From the NCBI GenBank assembly GCA_001599595.1, contig BCHH01000008.1:1392046-1456045 (forward strand): 64,000 bases of DNA, in the 5' to 3' direction. The position numbers and the translations under genes are program-made. This stretch comes from Beverwykella pulmonaria. Taxonomy: Eukaryota > Ascomycota > Dothideomycetes > Pleosporales > Melanommataceae. Under the pieces are notes generated by a model that was not told the origin of the DNA, did not search any database, and saw only the letters and a list, made by a program, of their open reading frames with translations. Below, in pieces: positions 31,961 to 41,921 of this stretch; the first letter of the stretch is position 1, and every line of letters starts with the position of its first letter.

Positions 31961-32708
31961 ATGACATCGCTTATTTGTATAAATGATCTTGATGGCGTGA
32001 ACGAGCGTTGGTTATGTACTATGGACTGGGAATGGGGATTGCAACCTGGGCGAAGGCTACCGTACAACACTGATGACTGGATCCACTGGGCTGGATAGTT
32101 TAGGCGGCATTTGTTAGTGTTTTGGCATGGAAATGGTGTTGTTGGGTGAGACACATATACAGATTTCTTTTTCTGGCACGGATAAATCTTGAGTACGTAG
32201 TTCTTGTATTAGTACGATTGATCACTTCAATGCCTTCTAATTGACCGACGTGAGATCAACATTATGGATTGTAGAACATATGAGATACTCTCAATATCAA
32301 CATCACAGCACAGCACAGCACATCTAAACCAACAGTAAAAGTCTGAAGAATTGAAGAATCATTATCATAAACACGGCCAACTACTTACAAATGTACTTCG
32401 CCAAGGCTCAGTACAGCACTAACAATTTTCCCAAACAAAAGCACACAAAGCGCAACCATCAAACACCGTTCAGACCCGGACCCAGACCCAAACCCAAAAC
32501 CGAGACCCAAGCAACCTCAACACCAAACAACCCCTCATTCCTTAGAGAATAACCCCCTATCCCAAATCCCCAACCCCATCAAACTATCTCGAATAGTTTC
32601 CATGGACCCAAGTCCTCTGGCGCAACCCTGTAAGTGTGCTACTCGTCGATACAACATAACATACGCGACTGACTAAAGCGAAGCACAGTACACGTATCAA
32701 CAACCCAC
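31961..32708. other. Convergent 3' region with G-quadruplex motif
   Basis: 748 bp between two converging genes. 32475-32495 has four CCC runs with 3-nt loops on the plus strand, i.e. a perfect three-tetrad G-quadruplex motif on the minus strand; a fifth run lies at 32506-32508. An ACAGC microsatellite (about four units) lies near 32305. No gene seen. Confidence 0.6.
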
Positions 32709-35700
32709 TCACCCAACGGTGCTCTCCTCCTCAGCGGCCCTCCTGAAGAAATCCGCCTCGCTCTCGGCGCCCAACTGCGCCGTCCCAAGATCAGTACCAA
32801 CGCCCGAGTCGCTAGGCGGGGCGTAGAGTTGCATCCCGTTCTTTAATTCATCTCTAACAGCTTGAACAGCGGCGTTGACCTCTGAGTCGGTTGGCATGTC
32901 CATATCGTCTGTCTCGGCGGCGGAAGAGACTTCAGATGCGGTGACCTCGGAGGGTGCAGCGGTGTTGATGGTAGTTGTTGGCTCGTTGTCTTCAGCATCT
33001 GAATGCTCCAAGTGAGAGTCTTCAGCTTCGCTACCTTCGTCAATGGGTTCTGCGCCGCCTTGGAGAACGGAGCGCGTGGTGGAGCCATACGATGTGCGTC
33101 TGTCGATATCGCTGCCAGTCATGTAAGAAGACCCAGAGCCGTAGGTGTAATCACTTCCAGCACCACCGTAGCTGGATCGACCGTCGTAGCCAGGAGTCTC
33201 GCCTTCACAATAGCTCTCAGCATAGGAGCCTGTGCCAATGCTATGGCGGCGCTCGGTACCAGTCTCGCTTTGAAGGTCGTCGTTGTAGTTTTCTTCAGCG
33301 ATGGAATGATTGTCTTCGATCGCAAGAGGGGCAAGGGGCAGCTCAGTCTCAGTCTCGCTCTCTTCACTCAAGGTTTCGTTCTCCTTGTTCGCTGCTGCAA
33401 CACTCGGTCGGCCATTCCAAGAGCCTTTGCGAAGGTAATTTGTCTTGACAGAGTGGCTGCGCTTGAGGCCTCCGTTGTTGGCCATAGTATTGCCAGCGGC
33501 AGGATATGCCTGGGCTCCTGTGGGAGCATTACCGCTGATCTGGCTGAGGGAGAAGATACGGCGACTGGCGGGGTTTGGAGGCGGTCCGTTGCGGCGGATG
33601 GCTGGACGAGGCTTCAATGCAAGAGAAAGTCCATTAGCAGCAGTGCTCTGAGGAGGCATCATTTTGCTGGCGTCACTCGAAATGTCGGCGCTCATGCGCT
33701 TTTTAAGTTTCGTCGGGTTCTTCGGACCGCCTTTGGCCATCATGAGAGCACGTGAATGATCCATGATGCCATTGAGAATACGCCGCTCCAGCGCATCGGC
33801 CTTTGCATCCATCATATTCAACTCCTCGCGTCGGATGTCGAGTGCAGTATGCAAAGAAGAGACTTGGCCAGTGAGGCGCACCTTCTGGTTGGCAAGATTC
33901 TCGCGCTCTGCTTGCAAGGCTGCAACAACAGCGAGGAACGAATCTTTTTCTTCCTTCATCTCGAGCATGGCGCTCTCTTTCTCGTCTTTTAGCTCCTGCA
34001 TCACGCGTTCCTTTTCTTCTATGGTGCGCTCCTTCTCATTCTTGAGCTCTTGCATAGCACGCTCATGCTCATCCTTGACGCGGTCCTTCTCGTCCTTTAG
34101 TTCCTGTATAACGCGCTCTTTCTCGTCCTTGATGCGGTCCTTCTCGTCTTTTAGTTCCTGTATAACGCGCTCTTTCTCGTCCTTGATCTCCTGTAGAATG
34201 CGTTCCTTATCACCCCTGAGGCTCTCGATTTCGCTTTCAAGCTGTTCTTTCTGGGCGATTCTCCGTTCAACGAGAAGAGCAATCTCCTCGGCTTCTCGTT
34301 CCTTAGTCTCATTGCCATCAGTGATGAGCTGAGTTTGCTTGGCAACGAATTCGGAAACTTCGGCGGCGGTAGCTTGAACTTGCTTGTGGATCTCTTCGAG
34401 ACGGTCGAGCTGTGTGATGGACTTCTCGGTAGCGTCCGAATGACCGAGAAGTTTATCAATCTTCTCCTGGAGCTGAGCGTCGTCGTATGTTGGGGCTGCC
34501 TCGATGGTTGGCGGCGGTGCTGGCAATAGCTTTGGCAAGTTTTCAAAATGGAGCTGCAGTTCTTGTGACCGAGCCTTCGCTTCCTCGTTCATGACGCGCA
34601 CCTGCTCTTCCGCGGTCTCCTTGACTTTCTGAGAGTGTTCGTAATGTAATTTGACCAAAGTCTCAATCTCGCGCAGAGCTACCATGAACTTTGGATGGTA
34701 CTCGGTGATGTTGTCCTGTAGACCCGTGAAGATGCGCTCGACGTTAGCAATTTCGTCACGTGTGTGCGAGTGCTCAGTCTTGCCATCTTGTTTTTGCTCT
34801 TCGAGCTTCACCATTGACTCCTCGATCTTTTCGACGACTGCCGCAGAGTGTGCAGACCACTTCTGGGTTGACTCTTCGAAGCGATCGTTCATGCCGGCGA
34901 TTGTGGCGCCAAGAGTATCGATGCTGAGTCGGAGTTCGTCGGCCATGGCTTTGGTGCTCTCCATAATCTTCTCTTGCTCTTCCGCTTTCTCTTTCATCAC
35001 CCTCGCTTGCTCGTCGGCCAACAGCTGAGCGTCGTCGTACTTCGCCATGAGAGTATTGAAGCGATCATCAACCTTCTCGACTAGGCCAGTAATGATGGCA
35101 TCCTTGGCCTCGTCGTGCTTTTCGAGACTCAAGGCCGACTTCTCTGCTTGATCATTCACCAGTCCTTCAATGGAACCGTGGGCGCGCTCAAACTCCCTAG
35201 CAACTGTCTCCATCAACTCTTTGACATCCGCAGTGACGTTGAAATTCGTTCCAACGGTGTCTTCCAGGCTCTTGAACGACTCCTTCAAGCTCTCTATGGG
35301 CCCACCTTCGTTGAGAGTGAGCTTGATCTCCTCCTTGATGTCATCAAGCGCAACCTTAACGTCCATCATGTTGAGCATGATGTCTTCTGCCTCTTTTCTT
35401 CGATCGTTGAAGGCTTCTGCAGTCACCTTGATGTCACTTTCGTAGCTGTCTCGCATCTGGTCATGGCTGTCGCGGAAGTCGTGGATAAGACCGGTGAGTT
35501 GTTCGAGATCGGCCTTGGACGGAAGATCGTCTCCGTCAGGGATCTTCATCTCGTCTACCTTTGCCTTGATGTCACAGACCAGCAGGGAAAGAGCGTCGAT
35601 GTCAGTTTTGGTGGCTTTTTCGCTGTCCTCTTCGTCGTCCTTCAGCTTGGCAACCTTCATTTCGTCAAGTGCAACCTTGATATCGTCCACGATAACCTGG

Positions 35701-38700
35701 ATAACGGTAACATCGCCCTTGGTAGCACCTTCTTCTTCGATTTTCTTGGCCAGTGCTTCAATTGCCTCCGAGGTAGTGCGAACAACGAGTTCAACATCGT
35801 CGAAGTTTTCCTTCGTCACTGTCGATACGGGGTCAGGGAACACAATCTCGTCCATCTTGGCTTTCATATTTGCCAGAAGTGTTTCGATGGCGTCTGTGTC
35901 TTCCTTCGTTGCCATGCCCTCCAGGCTAAGGGTTTGATGCCCGCGATCTTGCAGTAGAAGAATCGATGTCTGGAGCTCTTTCAGAAGTTCTTCAATGCTG
36001 AGTAAATCCTCCTTCATTGCAGATCCAGGTGGTGCCGAGACAGACTCTTGAACAGGTGCCGGTTTCTGGATATTAGCGTCCATAGCTTCCACCTTCATGT
36101 GGAGCTGGGAAAGCATGACTTCAACTTTTTCCATGCTAGTTCGGCGCAGAGACTCTCCAACAATCTCCCGGCTCGTCACTTGATCAGAATTCTCAGTGAA
36201 ACCTCCGTCTTCGAGTCCGCGATCTTCTGCAAGAACGACTTCGTTTCCAGTTGGAACAGACTCCTCTTCGGAATACGAGTCCTGTTGTCTGCCTTTGAGC
36301 TTGTCGATATCTTCGCGTAGACTTGCAAGACCATCCTTCAAGGTGTCCAAGATTTCGTAAGATACAGTCATGTCCACGGGCTTGTCTACGATTTTCGTGA
36401 CGTCGGAACGAAGACCCTCAAGCCCTTCATTCAGAGCATCAATGATCTCATTCGTAGAAGACATGCGTGATTCGGGGTTGTCGAGCCGCTTCTCCATGTG
36501 TGATCGGAGGTCATCAAGTCCGAGCCGGACGGCGTCAAGTACCTCCTCAGTATCGGCACGGGCGTGTTGGCGGCTGAGACCATTGGACTGACGCACTTGC
36601 TCCAGTTCGCCGCGAAACGCCTCTAGAAGGTCTATGTCGATGCCCATCGATTTGGAGTTTGACTTGATGTCCTCCAGGCCAGACCTGAGCGTGTTGATGA
36701 TTTCTTCCTGGTCAATGGATCCCCCAGTCCGTACGAGGGTGCTCCCGAGATACTCTTTCAAGTTCTCAAGCTCGCTTTGAAGAGAAGTGGGATCCTGCGA
36801 TTTTTCAAGCTGAGAGCGCAGGCCGTCGATCAGCTCTCGCACCGCGTCGATGATGTCGTCTTTCTCAGTTGAACCTGATCGTACCAAACTACTGCCGAGT
36901 GTTTCCCTCAAATGCTCGAATTCCTCCTTCATCGCTGCAAAGACATTGTCGTTGGAGGGAGTCAATGCAGTACTTTCGGTGAATCGAGCTTGAAGGGCAT
37001 CGAAACCATCTTGCAATCTGTCCAAAATTTCGTCCTTTTTGCCGGTGCTATCTCCAAGAATAACTTCTCTAAGATGGTCAAACTCCTGTTTCATGACTTC
37101 GTGGATCTCTGTATTCGATTCGAGATCGACACCCCGGGTGGCGACCTGAGATTTCATTCCATCGAAACCGGCGTTGAGCGCGCTCAGGAGTTCTTCTTTA
37201 TCCGCTTTAGCAGGTGAGAATTGAGAGGTCAACATTTCGTGGAGGTTTTCGAATTCCGACTTCATGTAACCAACCATATCTCCTCGGCTCCAAGCATGAT
37301 CTCCGCGCGGTCCTTCAGCTACATAGCCTTGGATATCACCTCGCAATCGCTCGAGCTCAAGTCGAAAGTTGTCCACAATTTCATCCTTGTGCGTAACGTC
37401 CTGAGTCTTGTCGACATATGTTTCGATCTCGGTACGCAGACTATCCAGGCCATCGCGTAACGCGTCCAAGACCTGCTCGGTGTCTCGACCATTGGCAGAG
37501 GAGTATGATTTGAATTCTGCATGCATATCGTCCATGATCTCTTGCAACCGTTGCATGACCTCACCACTCTGGGATTGCATTTGTGGTCGAAAAGCCTCCA
37601 GTCCACGACTGACAGCTTCGAAAAGCGCACTGCTGTCGATTTCCAGCTCTTGAGGTTGATGAGTTTGGTTTGCAAGCCCTTCTTGAATGGCATCGACAAT
37701 AAATTGCTTGGCGAGGCCGTCAAGTGATGGCGGGTTTGGCTGAAGTGAGGGTTTGAAGTCTTCTAGACATTCGCGAACGGCCATTAAGACTTCCTCACGG
37801 ATTTCGTGAGCTTCATTGATTGGGGCTGGCAACTTCAGATGCTGAATGGAGTCGTGGATGATGTCCTCGATATCCTCCCTGGTCACACCACCAGAACCAC
37901 GGTAGTCCTGCAATCCTTCTCGAAGACACTGAAGAACCTCGTCCCTCTCAAGACCAAACTGTTCGATCTTGACGTCTGGTTGGTACGCTTCGTATGCTTC
38001 GCGAACTGCAGAGATGATGGCCTCCTTGTCCAGCAGTGCACCCGGTGCCGCGATCTGATCCAATCCTCGCTCAGCCAGAGCATGCTTGACAACATCATAA
38101 ACCTCGTTGCTATCCACAGTGTTTCGAGTAGCAATAGAGGAAATGGACTGGCGTCTCCGTTCGCGCATCACTCGCTCCATGTGTTCTTTAAGATTCGACA
38201 GGCCCTCTTGGACAATCAGACCGACTTCCTGGCTAGGTTGACCAGACCCCGGCGAGCGCGGCTGGGCATTTGATTGCTCAACCTCTTCGATCTTCCGAGC
38301 CAGCTCTCTCCCCATCCCAAGGACTTCCCCTCGCAGGTCCTGAATAAGCGTCTTAGTCCCCATGGTGACGCAGCCAGCCTCAGCAACGCTATCCTTGATC
38401 TTCCGGAGAAACTTCAGCATCTCATCACTGACGAAGTCGGCAGCCTTTGGACTAGCATATGGTTTGGCACCATCTGCAACTTTCTGGAGCGGAAAGGTGT
38501 CTTGTGTTGTTCGCGTCAATGGTCCTGATCCAGGCGACGGCTGGAATGACGCTGATCCTGGTGCGGTGTTCGGAGCCAGGCCGCGGTTTCCTGACCCTTG
38601 TTTGACAAACTCTGCCAACTCTGCCACCTTCTTGGCTGTGTCGCCAGTTGCCTTGTCGACAAGAGTCTGGAGATTTGCAATGAGGCGTTCCTGTCCATCC

Positions 38701-39899
38701 TTGGTGACCATTTCCCGGATGATCTTCTCGAGCATCGCAACACTTGCGGCGCCTTCGACAGAGTAGGGGTTTGGGCTTCCTATTCTCTCATCCATGAACA
38801 GACTATTCGGAGATGGGATTCGTGGCAAGGTGAATTGTTTCGTTGGGGTCATATGTGGGTCCTTCATACCCATGTTGCTGCTGCCAGAACGCGAAAAGTC
38901 GATTGGAGTAACTGTGGCGTGCTGCGCATGGTTCATTGTAACGATCAGGTCCTTTAGCGACTTCCGGATGTCTTCATCTCGCGAGCTCGTGGCTTCCTTC
39001 AGGCTAACCAGGTCGGTGGCATTGTCTTTACTCCTGCGACTAAGTTGTGTCATGTCTTTTTGCAAATTTGACACAATGGTCGTAATGCTGAGTAGCTGAT
39101 TCGAAATGGCATCGAAAGCTGGCGGATTTGGTGGAACTACAGGAGTTCGAGTTGGGGTGTTGGTGACGTTGGTAAGTGGAGGCTCAAGATGCTCGCGGGG
39201 GATAGTCATGGTCTGTAGGGCTAACATGGTCGCCGACGGTGGAGTATTTTCGCCCAGTATGGCTTTCTGGAGCGGTCGTGAAGAGGGCCGTAGAGCTGGC
39301 GTGTCTTTGAAAACATCGCGTGATGATGGTGTTGGGGTACCAGCCCGCGAGTGGCTCTGATCGCCTGTCAAGTAATCCTTCTCTGCATCTCGGGAGGGCG
39401 TTCCTGCCCTCGTAGGTGACCGTTCTGGCGATCGCTCAGGCGACCTTACTCCGTCGAGAAAGCTCCGTAGGTCGCGCACGCTCGTGGTCTGTAGCGACTG
39501 CATGCGCTTGTGAGTGGCTCCCTTTATCAGTGATCTTTCGGGTGATCTCTGTGGCATTGGGTTAGTCGTATATGAGCTTGCCATGCTCTCTTGTGCCTTC
39601 TCTTGCAATGCCTTTGCAGCGTTGGCAATGAGCGCCGATGTGTTGGGTCGAGTGGTGATTGGCGAGCCTGGGTTCATCGGCAGAGGAGGGGGGGCGCGAT
39701 CTGGATCAGAGCTGTCCCACCTGCGAGACCAAAAGTTAGGCATTAGCGGCATGACCTCGAATGGGGTGCAAGTTGTTATGTTTGCGGGGGAAGGGACGTA
39801 CATAGGGATATGGACAGATGCCCTGCCGTCTGATGAAAAAGAATGTTGGTGCCGGACGAGCTCTCGGTCCCGAGAGTCACTCCTGTCGCTCGAAGGCAT
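32709..39899 (-). CDS. Giant coiled-coil protein of unknown function
   Basis: 2,369 residues from exons 39802-39899 and 32709-39720. The 81-bp intron 39721-39801 (GTACGT...TCTCGCAG) is stop-free and a multiple of three; splicing joins IPM-WDSSDPDRAPPP. The ATG at 39899 begins MPSSDRSDSRDRE; upstream in-frame codons look like 5' UTR. The N-terminus (~300 residues) is Ser/Pro-rich with SPERSPERSPTR. Then follow many degenerate ~50-residue helical units ending in GLExxR/K (for example LFEAVSRGLEAFRPQ, VLDALRDGLDSLRTEI, IINTLRSGLEDIKSN). Residues ~1,300-2,000 are continuous coiled coil ending in KDEKERVIQEL repeats. A basic LKKRMSADIS patch and an acidic/Ser tail follow. It resembles large cytoskeletal or septal-pore tethers, but I cannot assign it to leashin, Aps or spindle-pole families. 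Confidence 0.85.
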   Translation of the reverse strand: MPSSDRSDSRDRELVRHQHSFSSDGRASVHIPMYVPSPANITTCTPFEVMPLMPNFWSRRWDSSDPDRAPPPLPMNPGSPITTRPNTSALIANAAKALQEKAQESMASSYTTNPMPQRSPERSLIKGATHKRMQSLQTTSVRDLRSFLDGVRSPERSPERSPTRAGTPSRDAEKDYLTGDQSHSRAGTPTPSSRDVFKDTPALRPSSRPLQKAILGENTPPSATMLALQTMTIPREHLEPPLTNVTNTPTRTPVVPPNPPAFDAISNQLLSITTIVSNLQKDMTQLSRRSKDNATDLVSLKEATSSRDEDIRKSLKDLIVTMNHAQHATVTPIDFSRSGSSNMGMKDPHMTPTKQFTLPRIPSPNSLFMDERIGSPNPYSVEGAASVAMLEKIIREMVTKDGQERLIANLQTLVDKATGDTAKKVAELAEFVKQGSGNRGLAPNTAPGSASFQPSPGSGPLTRTTQDTFPLQKVADGAKPYASPKAADFVSDEMLKFLRKIKDSVAEAGCVTMGTKTLIQDLRGEVLGMGRELARKIEEVEQSNAQPRSPGSGQPSQEVGLIVQEGLSNLKEHMERVMRERRRQSISSIATRNTVDSNEVYDVVKHALAERGLDQIAAPGALLDKEAIISAVREAYEAYQPDVKIEQFGLERDEVLQCLREGLQDYRGSGGVTREDIEDIIHDSIQHLKLPAPINEAHEIREEVLMAVRECLEDFKPSLQPNPPSLDGLAKQFIVDAIQEGLANQTHQPQELEIDSSALFEAVSRGLEAFRPQMQSQSGEVMQRLQEIMDDMHAEFKSYSSANGRDTEQVLDALRDGLDSLRTEIETYVDKTQDVTHKDEIVDNFRLELERLRGDIQGYVAEGPRGDHAWSRGDMVGYMKSEFENLHEMLTSQFSPAKADKEELLSALNAGFDGMKSQVATRGVDLESNTEIHEVMKQEFDHLREVILGDSTGKKDEILDRLQDGFDALQARFTESTALTPSNDNVFAAMKEEFEHLRETLGSSLVRSGSTEKDDIIDAVRELIDGLRSQLEKSQDPTSLQSELENLKEYLGSTLVRTGGSIDQEEIINTLRSGLEDIKSNSKSMGIDIDLLEAFRGELEQVRQSNGLSRQHARADTEEVLDAVRLGLDDLRSHMEKRLDNPESRMSSTNEIIDALNEGLEGLRSDVTKIVDKPVDMTVSYEILDTLKDGLASLREDIDKLKGRQQDSYSEEESVPTGNEVVLAEDRGLEDGGFTENSDQVTSREIVGESLRRTSMEKVEVMLSQLHMKVEAMDANIQKPAPVQESVSAPPGSAMKEDLLSIEELLKELQTSILLLQDRGHQTLSLEGMATKEDTDAIETLLANMKAKMDEIVFPDPVSTVTKENFDDVELVVRTTSEAIEALAKKIEEEGATKGDVTVIQVIVDDIKVALDEMKVAKLKDDEEDSEKATKTDIDALSLLVCDIKAKVDEMKIPDGDDLPSKADLEQLTGLIHDFRDSHDQMRDSYESDIKVTAEAFNDRRKEAEDIMLNMMDVKVALDDIKEEIKLTLNEGGPIESLKESFKSLEDTVGTNFNVTADVKELMETVAREFERAHGSIEGLVNDQAEKSALSLEKHDEAKDAIITGLVEKVDDRFNTLMAKYDDAQLLADEQARVMKEKAEEQEKIMESTKAMADELRLSIDTLGATIAGMNDRFEESTQKWSAHSAAVVEKIEESMVKLEEQKQDGKTEHSHTRDEIANVERIFTGLQDNITEYHPKFMVALREIETLVKLHYEHSQKVKETAEEQVRVMNEEAKARSQELQLHFENLPKLLPAPPPTIEAAPTYDDAQLQEKIDKLLGHSDATEKSITQLDRLEEIHKQVQATAAEVSEFVAKQTQLITDGNETKEREAEEIALLVERRIAQKEQLESEIESLRGDKERILQEIKDEKERVIQELKDEKDRIKDEKERVIQELKDEKDRVKDEHERAMQELKNEKERTIEEKERVMQELKDEKESAMLEMKEEKDSFLAVVAALQAERENLANQKVRLTGQVSSLHTALDIRREELNMMDAKADALERRILNGIMDHSRALMMAKGGPKNPTKLKKRMSADISSDASKMMPPQSTAANGLSLALKPRPAIRRNGPPPNPASRRIFSLSQISGNAPTGAQAYPAAGNTMANNGGLKRSHSVKTNYLRKGSWNGRPSVAAANKENETLSEESETETELPLAPLAIEDNHSIAEENYNDDLQSETGTERRHSIGTGSYAESYCEGETPGYDGRSSYGGAGSDYTYGSGSSYMTGSDIDRRTSYGSTTRSVLQGGAEPIDEGSEAEDSHLEHSDAEDNEPTTTINTAAPSEVTASEVSSAAETDDMDMPTDSEVNAAVQAVRDELKNGMQLYAPPSDSGVGTDLGTAQLGAESEADFFRRAAEEESTVG
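34079..34187 (-). repeat. Near-perfect ~54-bp tandem duplication in coiled-coil coding sequence
   Basis: 34079-34133 and 34134-34187 are almost identical and each encode a copy of the KDEKERVIQELKDEKDR unit. Further diverged copies flank them (34000-34080). A recent in-frame expansion within the heptad region. Confidence 0.8.
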
Positions 39900-40581
39900 T
39901 GTGTAGCGTTTTGGCGACAATTGACCAAAACAGGCAGCGTTGGAATGGAGAGATGTAGGGGCGCTGCGCGCGTGTAATTCGGGTATATGGTGGTGCCGGT
40001 GAGCTTCAAGATGCTTCAGCGGTCCAGCGCGCGTCGTATATATTATATCGTGGTAGCGTGGTATGTGATTTTGTGAGAGGGTGGGAGTGAGAAGTGGGAT
40101 GGATGGTTCATGATGGGCGAGGTTATTATTGATATGGTGTTGTTTACTATGAACACCGCACGGACCGCCCATTACCTCACTATTGGTCGAGCCTTCTCAT
40201 CACCCCGGCAGCGCGACGCCGCCGAGCTGGGCAGCGTCAAAAATAATAGCACGCGGCGAATGTGGGACTGCGACGTGGCCGCCTCTCCGCACTGCTTAGA
40301 ATGAAGCGTTTTTAGGACGAATTGCAGTGGATAATGCATCGCGGTGCTTCACGGTGCTCGCAAACATCCGTTGCTATGCCTACCCGATTCGGATGTGGAG
40401 TGCCAAGCTTCGGAGCCCGGGTTAATGTTTTCGCGCATCAGCGCGAGCTCGAAGCTTCCGAACTGCAACCTAAACCATCACCGTCGCATTCTGCCAGTGA
40501 CCTGCTGTGTGTCTACTCTCCCGCACAATACCTTACCGCACCTCTACACCCAACTCCCATCTCTCACCTCCACCACCCACC
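39900..40581. promoter_or_regulatory. Divergent region, giant coiled-coil gene / RPN6
   Basis: 682 bp between two start codons. Holds both promoters and 5' leaders; the last 60 bp before RPN6 are CA/CT-rich. I could not find the proteasome-associated control element with confidence. Confidence 0.45.
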
Positions 40582-41921
40582 ATGGCGCCCCTCGCAGATA
40601 GTGGCAAGCGGATAGCGGAGGCGCAGAAGCTGGCGAAGTCGGAGCCCCAGAAGGCAGAGCAGATCTACAAGGAAGTGCTCTCGACAAACCCAGGATCGAA
40701 CGAGACCGCCATCAAAAACTACGAAGCCGCGCTTGTGGGCCTGGGGGAACTCTTCCGCGACCAGAAGAGAGTCAACGCCCTGGCCGAGCTGGTCAAACAA
40801 ACGCGGTCTGTGCTGTCGTCATTCGCCAAAGCAAAGACGGCAAAGCTAGGTGAGTACCAGATCCATTGACTGTTCTCATACTGGGGCATACAGCTGACGG
40901 CAGGGTAAATACAGTGCGACAGCTGCTCGAACTCTTCACTACCATACCCAACACAACCGACGTCCAGATCTCAGTCACCAAGTCATGCATAGAGTGGGCA
41001 ATATCGGAACGGAGGGGATTCTTGCGGCAGAATCTAGAAACCCGACTGGTCTCCCTGTACATGCAGAAGCAGTCCTACTACGAAGCTCTCACTCTCATCA
41101 ACAGCCTGCTCAAGGAGCTCAAGCGATTGGATGACAAGCTGGTCCTGGTCGAAGTGCAGCTTCTAGAGTCGCGGGTTTATCACGCGCTGGGCAATGTGCC
41201 CAAGGGAAGAGCTGCTCTCACGTCTGCACGAACCTCCGCAGCGTCTGTCTATACCCCGCCATTGCTGCAGGCAGGGCTCGACATGCAGAGCGGCATGCTG
41301 CATGCAGAAGACAGCGACTTCAATACGGCCTTCTCGTATTTCATCGAAGCTATGGATGGATACCACTCTCAGGACGAGGCGCAGAAGGCAACTTCAGCGT
41401 TGCAGTACATGCTGCTCTGCAAAATCATGCTCAATCTGGGCGACGACGTGACGTCGCTTATGGCTTCGAAGCAAGCTATCAAGTATGCGGGGAAGAGCTT
41501 AGATGCGATGAAGGCCGTAGCTCGAGCACACACAAACCGCAGTCTAGAAGAGTACGAGACAGCTCTAACCGACTATCGGCAGGAGCTTGGGAGCGATCGC
41601 TTCATCACAAGCCATCTCCGTCGTCTGTACGACAATATGCTGGAGCAGAACCTCATCAAGGTGATTGAGCCATTCAGCAGAGTCGAGATCGACCATGTTG
41701 CCAAGATGGTTGGGCTCGACACAGTGCAGGTGGAGCGCAAGCTCTCGCAGATGATCCTGGACAAAGTCATCATCGGAGTCCTCGACCAAGGGGCTGGATG
41801 TTTAATCGTCTATGACGAGTCGGAGCGGGATCAGAGCTACGACGCGGCCCTGGGGACCATTGAGAGACTGAGCAACGTGGTGGATGTACTCTACACGAAC
41901 CAGGCGTCACTGCTGGAATGA
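40582..41921 (+). CDS. RPN6: 26S proteasome lid subunit Rpn6 (PSMD11)
   Basis: Non-ATPase lid subunit that clamps the 19S lid to the 20S core. 424 residues from exons 40582-40849 and 40915-41921; the 65-bp intron (GTGAGT...ATACAG) joins AKL-V-RQLLELF. Human PSMD11 is 422 residues. Diagnostic stretches are SKRIAEAQKL-like GKRIAEAQKLAKSEPQKAEQ, IEWAISERRGFLRQNLETRL, QSYYEALTLINSLLKELKRL-DDK, LESRVYHALGNVPKGRAALT, then the PCI domain (VARAHTNRSLEEYETALTDY, LYDNMLEQNLIKVIEPFSRV, VERKLSQMILDKVIIGVLDQ). Start chosen at the Kozak-like ACCATGG with the conserved N-terminus. Firm. Confidence 0.97.

Noticed and set aside
33003..34332. Long plus-strand frames opposite the giant coiled-coil gene
   Set aside because: Ser/Phe-rich shadows produced by the repetitive Glu/Lys codons of the real gene.
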